Source of the DNA: an uncultured Caryophanales bacterium
GTDB lineage: Bacteria > Bacillota_I > Bacilli_A > RF39 > UBA660
Assembly: GCA_946544685.1 (NCBI GenBank)
Contig: CAMNML010000005.1
Coordinates: forward strand, 4,316 to 68,315
DNA: 64,000 bases
Reading direction: 5' to 3'
Numbering within the stretch: the stretch's first letter is position 1; every line of letters starts with the position of its first letter. The notes beneath the pieces were generated by a model. It worked only from the letters and a program-made list of their open reading frames with translations, did no database searches and was not told the origin of the DNA. A program made the position numbers and the translations under genes. This document shows positions 46,571 to 55,623 of this stretch, piece by piece.

Positions 46571-47329
46571 ATGAACATAACTATAGGTATATTAATACCA
46601 TTTATAGGAACAACACTAGGCTCAGCACTAGTATACATAATGAAAAATAAAATAAAAAATGAAGTAGAAAGATTCTTACTAGGATTTGCATCAGGAGTAA
46701 TGATAGCAGCAAGCGTTTGGTCACTATTAATACCAGCAATAGAAATTGAAGAAACAAAAAGAAGTATTGCATGGATACAACCATCAATTGGTTTTGCATC
46801 AGGAATACTATTCTTACTATTAATAGACATAATAGTACCATACTTTAAATTTAATAAAGAAACAAAATTAAAAAGAACGACAATGTTAATACTAGCAGTA
46901 ACAATACACAATATTCCAGAAGGAATGGCAGTAGGGGCAATATTTGCAGGATTCCTATCAGGTAATGCAGGAATAACATATGCAGGAGCGCTAGCACTTT
47001 CAATAGGAATAGCAATACAAAACTTCCCAGAAGGCGCAATAATATCAATGCCACTTAAAAGCGAAGGATATAAAAAACACAAATCATTTATAATAGGAAC
47101 ACTGTCTGGAATAGTAGAACCAATTGCGGCAATCTTAACAATACTGCTAACTAATCTATTAACTCCATTAATGCCTTTTTTACTATCTTTCGCAGCAGGA
47201 GCAATGATTTATGTAGTAGCAGAAGAACTAATACCAGGCGCAAACACTCAAAAGCAATCAAGTATAGGAACAATTGGAGTAGGAATAGGTTTTATGATAA
47301 TGATGATACTAGATGTAGCATTAGGATAA
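46571..47329 (+). CDS. ZIP family metal transporter (copy 1)
   Basis: A 252-aa, eight-span transporter of the ZIP/GufA type that moves zinc or other divalent metals. Metal-site motifs are in spans 4 and 5: TIHNIPEGMAVG and QNFPEGAII. A paralogue at 50.5 kb is identical at most positions. AGGTGATT precedes the ATG. Monocistronic, closed by its own terminator. Confidence 0.92.
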   Translation: MNITIGILIPFIGTTLGSALVYIMKNKIKNEVERFLLGFASGVMIAASVWSLLIPAIEIEETKRSIAWIQPSIGFASGILFLLLIDIIVPYFKFNKETKLKRTTMLILAVTIHNIPEGMAVGAIFAGFLSGNAGITYAGALALSIGIAIQNFPEGAIISMPLKSEGYKKHKSFIIGTLSGIVEPIAAILTILLTNLLTPLMPFLLSFAAGAMIYVVAEELIPGANTQKQSSIGTIGVGIGFMIMMILDVALG

Positions 47330-47354
47330 AAGATAGAATTCTATCTTTTTTTTT
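47328..47354 (+). terminator. Terminator after ZIP copy 1
   Basis: AAAAGATAGAA runs directly into its complement TTCTATCTTTT, then T. Confidence 0.75.
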
Positions 47355-47357
47355 AAA

Positions 47358-47433
47358 ATATGAAAAAAATTTCATATAACTATTGACATATTGAGGATGA
47401 TAGTGTATCATTGATATGAAATTTATTTCACAT
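47358..47433 (+). promoter_or_regulatory. Promoter with three inverted repeats upstream of the ABC-ZIP-TetR operon
   Basis: TTGACA (47383-47388), a 17-nt spacer and TATCAT (47406-47411). A perfect palindrome ATGATA GTG TATCAT (47397-47411) covers the -10. Two related 8-4-8 inverted repeats flank the promoter: ATATGAAA-N4-TTTCATAT (47358-47377) and ATATGAAA-N4-TTTCACAT (47414-47433), centred 56 bp apart. Likely operators, with the TetR gene at 51336 the nearest candidate regulator. Confidence 0.7.
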
Positions 47434-47443
47434 GGAGGTTAAA

Positions 47444-48145
47444 ATGAATAATTATATAGAATTAAAAAATGTAAAAAAAACATACATAGTTGGAGAACAA
47501 AAGTATAATGCACTAGATGGCATAGATATAAATATAAATCAAGGAGAATTTGTAGTTATACTAGGACCATCAGGAGCAGGAAAATCCACACTTTTAAATT
47601 TATTAGGAGGTATGGATAAAGCAACATCAGGAACAATCAAAATAGGAGAAAATGATATAGCAAAATATAATGATAAACAACTAACAAACTATAGAGCAAC
47701 AGACGTTGGATTTATATTTCAATTTTATAATATAATGCCAACTCTAACAGTAGAAGAAAATATAAACTTAATAAAAGACTTAACAAATACAACAAAAGAA
47801 GCAAAAGAAGTACTAAAAGGAGTAGGACTTATAAAACATAAAGATAAATTCCCAAGCGAACTATCTGGAGGAGAACAACAAAGAGTATCAATAGCAAGAG
47901 CTATAATGAAAAATCCTAAAGTACTACTTTGTGATGAACCAACAGGAGCTCTAGACTCAAAAACAGGAGTAGAAGTACTAAAACTATTAAGACAACAATC
48001 TGATTTTGATACAACAGTAATAGTAGTAACACATAACTCTTTAATAGCAGACATTGCAGATAGAGTAATAAGAATCAAAAACGGAAAAGTTGAATCAAAC
48101 GAAATAAATAAACATCCAAAAAAAATAGATGAGGTACAGTGGTAA
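47444..48145 (+). CDS. ABC transporter ATP-binding protein (MacB/LolD type)
   Basis: A 233-aa ATPase with Walker A GPSGAGKSTL, signature LSGGEQQR, Walker B VLLCDEPTGALD and H-loop VVTHN. ATG 47444 is chosen since GGAGG overlaps the ATG at 47432. First gene of an operon with a large FtsX-type permease, a ZIP transporter and probably TetR. Confidence 0.93.
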   Translation: MNNYIELKNVKKTYIVGEQKYNALDGIDININQGEFVVILGPSGAGKSTLLNLLGGMDKATSGTIKIGENDIAKYNDKQLTNYRATDVGFIFQFYNIMPTLTVEENINLIKDLTNTTKEAKEVLKGVGLIKHKDKFPSELSGGEQQRVSIARAIMKNPKVLLCDEPTGALDSKTGVEVLKLLRQQSDFDTTVIVVTHNSLIADIADRVIRIKNGKVESNEINKHPKKIDEVQW

Positions 48146-48146
48146 T

Positions 48147-50516
48147 ATGTTAAAAAGAAAAATGTTTAGAGACATAAAAAATAATTTATCACAATTTATA
48201 ACTATATTCTTAATGATAATGATAGGTGTAATGGTATACTCTGGTATAAAAGCATATATGGATGGTATGACAAAAACAAGAGATACATTTAACACAGAAA
48301 ACAACATACAAGACCTAAATATAATAGGACAAAACTTTACAAAAGAAGATTTAGAAGAAATAAAAAAAATAAACAATGTAAAAGATGCAGAAAGAAAACT
48401 ATCAATAACAGGATTAACAGACAATGACAAAACACTTTTACTAAACTTTATAGAATCAAATAATATATCAAAATTTTATGTAATAAAAGGTGAACAATTT
48501 GATGTAAACAAAAAAGGAGTATGGTTAGATAACTTCTACGCAATAAAAAATGATATAAAAGTAGGAGATGAAATAACTGTAAAATATGAAGATTTAAATT
48601 TAAAAGAAAAAGTATTAGGACTAATAAATGTACCTGATCATATATATGATACAAGAGATGAATCAGAACTATATCCAGATAAAACTGACTTTGGATTTGC
48701 TTACTTATCAATAAATGAAATAACAGAGGAATATATACAAAACAAAATAATGAAAGAATTAAAGATTGAAGACAAAGAAGTATTCAAGCAAGTAGTAAAA
48801 GATTTTAATTACAAAGATCATTTAATATTTAACAATATTATGGTTGATGTAGAAGATAATGAAAAAAGAGAAGAAGTAAAAAACAACATAGAAGAAAAAA
48901 TAGAAAATGCCTTAGCAACAATTAATATAGAAGATACAGCATCCTATATAGCATATCAAGGAGAAATAGACGAAGGAAAAACATATGTAGGAGTATTTTC
49001 AGGACTATTTATTTTTATTGCGATGCTTTCAGTAATAACAACAATGACAAGAGTAGTAAAAAATCAAAGAACACAAATTGGAACACTAAAAGCATTAGGA
49101 TTTACAAATAAAAAAATACTACTTCATTACATGGGATACGGAGTTTGGATATCAATATTCGCCTCTATATTAGGACTTATTCTTGGATATCACTTTATAG
49201 GAAAAGTATTCATGAATTTACAAATGGAATGCTTTGAAATACCAAATGGCCTTCCATCAATGAATAGTAATAGTTATATAATGGCTATTCTTGTAGTAAT
49301 AGTAGTAGGAGTAATAACATGTATAACAGGAAAAACAATACTAAAAGAAAATCCAGCGGAAACACTAAGAAAAAAAATGCCTAACGTTAATAAAAACTCA
49401 TTAAATCTTACTAAGAAAAAAATATTCAAAAAGTTAAACTTTACAACAATTTGGAATATAAGAGACATAATAAGAAATAAGATGAGAACAATTACAGGTG
49501 TAGCAGGAGTAGTTGGATGTACAATGCTAATAGTATGTGCAATAGGAATGTTAGACACTATGAACTATTTTATTGATTTACAATTCAAAAAATTATATAA
49601 CTTTGATTATAAGTTAAATATAAAAGAAAATATAACAAAAGAAGAATTAAAAATACTAGAAGAAGAATACGGAAATAAAACATCAAAAACATATGGAATA
49701 GAAATAAAAGACAATGAAAAAAAAGAAGCAAATAACATATTTGTCACAGATGCAGATGATTTAGTAAGATTTATTGACAATAAAGGAAACTTCAAAAAAG
49801 TAGATAAAAACAATGGTATATATGTAACATATAAATTAGCAAAAAATAAAGGATATAAACTAGGGGATAAAATAACATGGCACATATATGGAAGCGATAA
49901 ATACTACGAATCAGAAATAGTAGGATTTAATAAAGACCCTCAAAATCAAAACATAACAATGACAAAAGAATATTTAGAAAGTCTAAATATAGAATATAAT
50001 CCTGATACAATTTATACTAACAAAGATCTAAAAAATATAAAAGAAATAAAAAACATTGAAACAATACAAGATATAGAAACTCTAACAGATGGAATGAGAA
50101 ACATGTTATCAATGATGAAAACAATGTTAGTATTAATAATCGTTGTTGCAGTATTACTTGGTGCAATAATAATATATAATTTAGGAATTCTTTCATACAC
50201 AGAAAAACAATACCAATTTGCAACACTAAAAGTATTAGGCTTTGACGATAAAAAGATAAAGAAGATATTCATAAAACAAAACAACTGGATAGCAATTATA
50301 TCTATAATTATAGGACTTCCTTTAGGATTCTACCTAACAGACTGGTTATTTAAAACAGCAATAGAAGAACACTACGATTTTGGAGCCTATATAGAACCAA
50401 TGACATATGTAATAGCAGCATTAGGAACATTTATAGTATCATATATAGTATCTAGATTCCTATCAAGGAAAATAAAAAACATCGACATGGTATCAAGCCT
50501 TAAAGGAAACGAATAA
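48147..50516 (+). CDS. ABC transporter permease with FtsX domains
   Basis: A 789-aa membrane protein: an N-terminal span (FITIFLMIMIGVMVYSGI), a large outside domain with a coiled-coil part, three spans (about 280-420) with GTLKALGFTNKKI, a second outside domain, and three C-terminal spans with ATLKVLGFDDKKI. This is the layout of Firmicutes exporters of the macrolide/peptide type. ATG 48147 (after GAGGTACAGTGGTAAT) is preferred to 48129. Its stop overlaps the ZIP start. Confidence 0.9.
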   Translation: MLKRKMFRDIKNNLSQFITIFLMIMIGVMVYSGIKAYMDGMTKTRDTFNTENNIQDLNIIGQNFTKEDLEEIKKINNVKDAERKLSITGLTDNDKTLLLNFIESNNISKFYVIKGEQFDVNKKGVWLDNFYAIKNDIKVGDEITVKYEDLNLKEKVLGLINVPDHIYDTRDESELYPDKTDFGFAYLSINEITEEYIQNKIMKELKIEDKEVFKQVVKDFNYKDHLIFNNIMVDVEDNEKREEVKNNIEEKIENALATINIEDTASYIAYQGEIDEGKTYVGVFSGLFIFIAMLSVITTMTRVVKNQRTQIGTLKALGFTNKKILLHYMGYGVWISIFASILGLILGYHFIGKVFMNLQMECFEIPNGLPSMNSNSYIMAILVVIVVGVITCITGKTILKENPAETLRKKMPNVNKNSLNLTKKKIFKKLNFTTIWNIRDIIRNKMRTITGVAGVVGCTMLIVCAIGMLDTMNYFIDLQFKKLYNFDYKLNIKENITKEELKILEEEYGNKTSKTYGIEIKDNEKKEANNIFVTDADDLVRFIDNKGNFKKVDKNNGIYVTYKLAKNKGYKLGDKITWHIYGSDKYYESEIVGFNKDPQNQNITMTKEYLESLNIEYNPDTIYTNKDLKNIKEIKNIETIQDIETLTDGMRNMLSMMKTMLVLIIVVAVLLGAIIIYNLGILSYTEKQYQFATLKVLGFDDKKIKKIFIKQNNWIAIISIIIGLPLGFYLTDWLFKTAIEEHYDFGAYIEPMTYVIAALGTFIVSYIVSRFLSRKIKNIDMVSSLKGNE

Positions 50517-51286
50517 TGATAATAGGAATACTTTTACCATTTATAGGAACAACACTAGGTTCAGCACTAGTGTTCCTAATGAAAAAAGAAATAAATAAAA
50601 ATATAGAAAAACTATTATTAGGATTTGCATCAGGAGTAATGATAGCAGCAAGCATCTGGTCATTACTCTTGCCTGCTATTGAACAAGAAGAAACACTAAA
50701 CCATGTTGCATGGATAGCACCATCTATAGGATTCTTACTAGGAATGGGATTCTTACTTGCAATAGATACAATTACTCCACATTTACACCTAAATAGCGAA
50801 AAACCAGAAGGAATAAAAGTAAAACTAAAAAAAACAACAATGCTTATGCTTGCAGTAACAATACATAATATACCAGAAGGAATGGCTGTGGGAATAGTAT
50901 TTGCAGGATTAATAAGTGGAAATGTAAATATTACTTATGCAGGAGCACTTGCTCTATCAATAGGTATCGCAATACAAAACTTTCCAGAAGGCGCAATAAT
51001 ATCAATGCCACTAAAAAGTGAAGGATTTACAAAAACAAAATCATTTGTTTATGGAACACTATCAGGAATAGTAGAACCAATTGCGGCAATACTCACAATA
51101 TTATTAACAAACATATTAGTAAAAATACTTCCTATTTTATTATCATTCGCTGCAGGCGCAATGATATATGTTGTAGTAGAAGAGTTAATACCGGAATCCC
51201 AATCAAATGAACACTCAAATTTAGGAACAATAGGAGTCGCATTAGGATTTACACTAATGATGATATTAGATATTGCGTTAGGATAG
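50516..51286 (+). CDS. ZIP family metal transporter (copy 2)
   Basis: A 256-aa paralogue of the ZIP protein at 46571, with the same metal-site motifs (TIHNIPEGMAVG, QNFPEGAII) and near-identical span sequences; it differs mainly in the loop after span 3, which is longer and has HLHL histidines. Its start overlaps the permease stop (TAATG), so it is translationally coupled to the ABC exporter. This copy is therefore under the operon promoter, unlike copy 1. Confidence 0.92.
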   Translation: MIIGILLPFIGTTLGSALVFLMKKEINKNIEKLLLGFASGVMIAASIWSLLLPAIEQEETLNHVAWIAPSIGFLLGMGFLLAIDTITPHLHLNSEKPEGIKVKLKKTTMLMLAVTIHNIPEGMAVGIVFAGLISGNVNITYAGALALSIGIAIQNFPEGAIISMPLKSEGFTKTKSFVYGTLSGIVEPIAAILTILLTNILVKILPILLSFAAGAMIYVVVEELIPESQSNEHSNLGTIGVALGFTLMMILDIALG

Positions 51287-51335
51287 TTCACAAAAGCAAA
51301 AAAAAATAGTATAATAAATCAAAGGTCGTGATAAA

Positions 51336-51935
51336 ATGGGAGATATTAGAAAACCTATAAAACAATCCGCAATAGAAAAAAAACAAAAGATAATAGAAAA
51401 AGGCTTTGAATTAATGTGTGAAAAAGGATATCACAACGTAAATAGTGTAGATATTGCCAAATATGCTAATGTTTCAACAGGTATAATATACCAATATTTC
51501 AATGATAAAAGAGATATATTTATAGAAGGAATAAAAAATTATTCAAATAATATAATGTATCCAATGATTGAAATAATCGAAAAAAAATTTAACAAAAAGG
51601 ACATTGAACACGTATTAGAACAATTAATAAATAAATTTATTGAAACACATAAGATATCCCTAAAAGCACATGAAGAATTAATGGCACAAGCATATCTAGA
51701 CAAAGAAGTAAAAGAAATATTCAAAAAAAATGAACTAGAACTTACAAATAAAATAGTAAAAATACTAGAATATAATGAGTTTAAAGTAAATAATATAGAA
51801 GAAAAAGTACATATAATAATAGGCCTAGTTGAAAACTTTTGTCACGAAGTAGTATATCATAATCACGAAAATATGAATTATGATAATATGAAAAAAGAAG
51901 TAATAGAAATAATAAAATATTTGATAAATAAATAA
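51336..51935 (+). CDS. TetR family transcriptional regulator
   Basis: A 199-aa repressor with an N-terminal HTH (NVNSVDIAKYANVSTGIIYQYFNDKRDIF) and a helical ligand domain that holds His-rich residues near the end (FCHEVVYHNHENMN). These could bind metal, but that is inference. AAAGGTCGTGAT precedes the ATG. It follows ZIP copy 2 by 49 bp on the same strand, so it is probably the last gene of the ABC-ZIP operon and its regulator. Confidence 0.9.
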   Translation: MGDIRKPIKQSAIEKKQKIIEKGFELMCEKGYHNVNSVDIAKYANVSTGIIYQYFNDKRDIFIEGIKNYSNNIMYPMIEIIEKKFNKKDIEHVLEQLINKFIETHKISLKAHEELMAQAYLDKEVKEIFKKNELELTNKIVKILEYNEFKVNNIEEKVHIIIGLVENFCHEVVYHNHENMNYDNMKKEVIEIIKYLINK

Positions 51936-51982
51936 AATCAAGGGTTTAAATGAACTAATTAAATTCACCCTTGATTTTTTTT
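51934..51982. terminator. Bidirectional terminator between tetR and murD
   Basis: AAAATCAAGGGT (51934-51945) pairs with ACCCTTGATTTT (51967-51978) around a 21-nt loop; T-runs on both strands. Confidence 0.85.
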
Positions 51983-51990
51983 AATTATTC

Positions 51991-53337
51991 CTAACAATAT
52001 TTATCAGCAATAACCTGTTTATAATATTTACCCTTTTCCTCAAAATTCTTAAACTTGTTGTAACTAGAAGCAGCAGGTGATAATAAACAAATTGAACCTT
52101 CCTTAGTATACTTATCAGCTAAATCAACAGCTTCGTCAATAGTATCAACTGTAAATATATTCTTGTCACAATCCTCTAACTCTTTACAAATCTTATGACC
52201 AGTTTCAGGTAGACCTATTAAATTAGATATATTAGAACTCTTTAAAAAACTAATAAAACCACTATAATCAATATTTCTATCCATCCCACCAAATATTAAA
52301 GTATCAACATTTCCTAGTCCATTAATACCATTAATAGTAGCCTCAGGAATAGTAGCAATAGTATCATTAAAATAAGTAATACCATTATAAGTACCAACCA
52401 TCTCTAAACGATGTTCCAAAGGACAAAATGAATTAATAACAGAAATACATCTATCAATATCAAGACCTAATAACTTAGAAATAAGTAATACAACCATTAT
52501 ATTCTTAAGATTATGACTACCAATTAAATTACGCTTAGAGTCCCCATCATAAATAACAGAACCATCGTAATATATTTTATTATCCATAACATAAATATCA
52601 GATTCTTGATCAACCATAAATTTATATAACTTAGACTTATAATTATTCTTAGAAACTAAGTTAATCAAATACTCATTTTGACCATCATAAATTCCAATAT
52701 CAGAATCATCTTGATAAAGAAACATATGCATCTTATCATTATGATACTTCTCTAAAGTACCAGTATGATCTAAATGATCTTGATACAAATTAAGAACAAC
52801 ACCAATATGAGGACTACACTTAACATACTCTAACTGATGGCTAGACATCTCTATAACTAAAATAGAATTAGAATCAAACTCTTCAATATAATCAAATATA
52901 GGATTACCAATATTACCAAGTAAAAAACAATTACTATTTTGATCATGTAAAACACTATACATTAAAGAAGTAGTAGTACTCTTACCCTTAGTACCAGTAA
53001 TACCAATAATATTCTTTCTATCAATTTCTAAAATAAGTTCAAGCTGAGAAGTAATATTAACACCACTCAAATCCATATCAAGTAACGCAATACCAGGCGC
53101 TTTTATAACTAAATCATAACTGGATAAATTATCTAAATAATTTGAACCAGTTATAATATTTAAATTCTTATCCGAACTTAAATAAGGATTACTACTTAAT
53201 ATATCATTCTTATCTAATATAGTAAGAAACTGAGAAGAATGTCTTCTTATAAAATTATATGTAGAACGACCTTCCTTACCAAAACCTAAAATCGCAATAT
53301 TCTTATTAGCTAACTTATCAATAATCTCATTAAACAT
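51991..53337 (-). CDS. murD: UDP-MurNAc-L-alanine:glutamate ligase (MurD/MurD2)
   Basis: Adds glutamate to UDP-MurNAc-L-Ala. 448 aa with the N-terminal Rossmann start NIAILGFGKEGRSTYNFI, the P-loop GITGTKGKSTTTSLM, EMSSHQLEYV, the PLEHRLEMVGTYNGITYFNDTIAT block and LLSPAASSYNKFKNFEEKG. The start at 53337 is inside the end of murL (5-nt ATG frame overlap). Next to murL the enzyme most likely uses L-Glu (MurD2 activity) rather than D-Glu; sequence alone cannot prove which isomer it takes. Confidence 0.92.
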   Translation of the reverse strand: MFNEIIDKLANKNIAILGFGKEGRSTYNFIRRHSSQFLTILDKNDILSSNPYLSSDKNLNIITGSNYLDNLSSYDLVIKAPGIALLDMDLSGVNITSQLELILEIDRKNIIGITGTKGKSTTTSLMYSVLHDQNSNCFLLGNIGNPIFDYIEEFDSNSILVIEMSSHQLEYVKCSPHIGVVLNLYQDHLDHTGTLEKYHNDKMHMFLYQDDSDIGIYDGQNEYLINLVSKNNYKSKLYKFMVDQESDIYVMDNKIYYDGSVIYDGDSKRNLIGSHNLKNIMVVLLISKLLGLDIDRCISVINSFCPLEHRLEMVGTYNGITYFNDTIATIPEATINGINGLGNVDTLIFGGMDRNIDYSGFISFLKSSNISNLIGLPETGHKICKELEDCDKNIFTVDTIDEAVDLADKYTKEGSICLLSPAASSYNKFKNFEEKGKYYKQVIADKYC

Positions 53338-54667
53338 TACTAATCGCATCCTTTACAATAGACTCAAAAGAAGAATCTAAATTATTATTTTCATTATAAT
53401 GTAATCTATAATCAGTATCCAAAGAAAGAGGATAGTTATCTTTATAATAACGAAGTAAATAAGGTAAATCATCACCTAACTTATCAATTAAAAGACTAAC
53501 TGCAAATCTTACCTCACCATAAGTACCTACACACTCAAAAGGCTTAGTCTCGGAATAACCAAGAAGTTCTAAAAAAGTATCAAGTAAACTAGAGTCCTCA
53601 TATAAATCACAACCAAATATATCTATAAGCTTATCCTTATATAAAAATGGGCTTAAAATAATAAATACAAATAAACACTTAGGACATTTGCAGCACCATT
53701 CCCATGTATCACCTTTACTACCTAAATTACAACTCTTAAATACTTTATGAAACTTATCCAACTTAGAAAATAACATTCCAATTTGAAATTCAGTTAAAGG
53801 TCTAAGTAAACTAAAATATTTAATATCAATACCATAATACTTCTTAGTATAAAGATTAAAATCATTCTCAAATTCTAGAGTTTTAGAATATTGATGATTA
53901 ACACTTGTACCAATTACTGTACTCTCATTAGCAGAATCCTCATTAGATAAAACAATATACTTTTTACCAGATAAATAAGCACATAAATATGAAACAAACG
54001 CAACGATCGCACTAAAAGGAGTATGTCCATTTAAGAACCCTTCATTATTTAAATCAACAATTTTTCTGTCAATTACACGCTTAACAATAAAAGTACTATC
54101 AGAATATCCAGCAACACAAGCACACTCAATATTTGCGCCCTTTGGATTAATTATAAAACAAGTATTATCCATTCCATCAAGTAGAGAAAGAGTAACATTA
54201 GAATCCTTTCCACCACCAACAGGAATTAAATTACCACTACCACTATAATCAACATTAAAATCATATTTTTTATCACTACAAGTTATATTAAATAAATCAT
54301 CGATAGAAACATCAATATTATTTCTATATAAGAACTCACCTAAACCATTATAATATAACTTCTTAAACCAGCTAATTTGATAATTATCTAAATAACCGCA
54401 ATTAACAATAATATTAGGTGAACATGTACACTTAACATAACTAATAAGTTCAACCATACCAATATTAAAAATTAAATAATTAAAGAAATTATCATCAATA
54501 TCACAATTAACCTGTTTCTTATCAATAAATAATTTAGGAGTAAAATCACATAACCCAGGAATTGAAAAATAAAATGTAATCTCAAAATTATCAATATTCT
54601 CTATAACATCAAATTTATCATATATAAAAGTATCATATTTTTTTCTAAAATCTAAGAACCTATCCAT
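53330..54667 (-). CDS. murL: UDP-MurNAc-L-Ala-L-Glu epimerase MurL
   Basis: Epimerises the terminal L-Glu of UDP-MurNAc-L-Ala-L-Glu to D-Glu, the alternative to glutamate racemase first shown in Xanthomonas. 445 aa. Matching blocks: LIPVGGGKDSNVTLSLL (PP-loop-like ATP site), GFLNGHTPFSAIVAFVSYL, VLSNEDSANESTVIGTSVNHQYSK, SLLRPLTEFQIGMLFSK and the cysteine block WCCKCPKCLFVF. ATG 54667 is preceded by GGAGG. The gene is first in a murL-murD operon with overlapping ends. It does not look like a conventional racemase. Confidence 0.85.
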   Translation of the reverse strand: MDRFLDFRKKYDTFIYDKFDVIENIDNFEITFYFSIPGLCDFTPKLFIDKKQVNCDIDDNFFNYLIFNIGMVELISYVKCTCSPNIIVNCGYLDNYQISWFKKLYYNGLGEFLYRNNIDVSIDDLFNITCSDKKYDFNVDYSGSGNLIPVGGGKDSNVTLSLLDGMDNTCFIINPKGANIECACVAGYSDSTFIVKRVIDRKIVDLNNEGFLNGHTPFSAIVAFVSYLCAYLSGKKYIVLSNEDSANESTVIGTSVNHQYSKTLEFENDFNLYTKKYYGIDIKYFSLLRPLTEFQIGMLFSKLDKFHKVFKSCNLGSKGDTWEWCCKCPKCLFVFIILSPFLYKDKLIDIFGCDLYEDSSLLDTFLELLGYSETKPFECVGTYGEVRFAVSLLIDKLGDDLPYLLRYYKDNYPLSLDTDYRLHYNENNNLDSSFESIVKDAISNV

Positions 54668-54788
54668 AAAGACCTCCACTCATACTATAATTATATCAAA
54701 AATATAAACAAATAAAACAAATAATTGACAAATAAAACATTTTTAATTATTATATAATCAGTTTTAAATAAAAAAAGAGGTAATTAAT

Positions 54789-55568
54789 ATGGTTAAAGGA
54801 ATCAAATTTGAAACCCCAAATCCAGGCATACAAGAATATTTTGAACAAGTATATCATTCATTAGAGGCAGTATATCAAACATTAGCGCCAAACGAATATG
54901 CGGAACTCAGTCAAACCGGAATATATGGGAAGTGTAGCATAGGAGACGTAGCTACAGAATTTATGCTTTATGAAGGAGAAGACAATAAGATAGGTATAAT
55001 ATTCAAAAATATAGTGTCAAGAAACGGAAAATTTGAAGATGAAATAAAAATAATCTTTATAGATAGTTCTACAGAAGCTTACCTAAATGACTACACACAT
55101 TACATGATAATAATAAAAGGAAAAGACTCTATAACAACACTAGAAGCATTAAAAAAAGCAAACTCAAAAAAAGACTATAGATTCACATCCAAAAAATATA
55201 TGAGACCGCAAGAAAAAATCACAATATTATTTCAACAAAATGATACAATTGAAAGCACAGTAATAAAAGAAACTGCAAAAGGAAAAGTATATAAAACAAA
55301 AAAATGGGAAGATTTACAAGCCGCATATAGTGAATCCACAAAACAAAAATTAGAAGATGGCGTTGAAAAATATTTAGAAACCGGGAAAAAACTACCTATA
55401 TGGTTTGGAGACGAAGTAAATGAGAATAGAAAAATAATTGAAGAAATATTAAAAAAATATCATGATGAACAAATATATGAAGCAAACAGAGAAAAAATAG
55501 AAGTCTTTTTTAATCAAAAACCAGACAGTTCAGAACCTAAAAGTCCAACTTGCATAAGAAAATCATAG
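54789..55568 (+). CDS. Protein of unknown function, 259 aa
   Basis: A soluble acidic protein with an AGAGGTAATT site before the ATG. It has a mixed alpha/beta N-terminal domain ([20 protein letters not shown], then [19 protein letters not shown]) and a charged helical C-terminus. No signal, span or recognised motif. Divergent from murL, followed by lepA after 55 bp. Ends with a Ser/Pro tail. Confidence 0.65.
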   Translation: MVKGIKFETPNPGIQEYFEQVYHSLEAVYQTLAPNEYAELSQTGIYGKCSIGDVATEFMLYEGEDNKIGIIFKNIVSRNGKFEDEIKIIFIDSSTEAYLNDYTHYMIIIKGKDSITTLEALKKANSKKDYRFTSKKYMRPQEKITILFQQNDTIESTVIKETAKGKVYKTKKWEDLQAAYSESTKQKLEDGVEKYLETGKKLPIWFGDEVNENRKIIEEILKKYHDEQIYEANREKIEVFFNQKPDSSEPKSPTCIRKS

Positions 55569-55623
55569 GCCCCATAACTTTATAAAAAAAATTAATTATG
55601 TTATAATACAAAAAGGTGATTAC

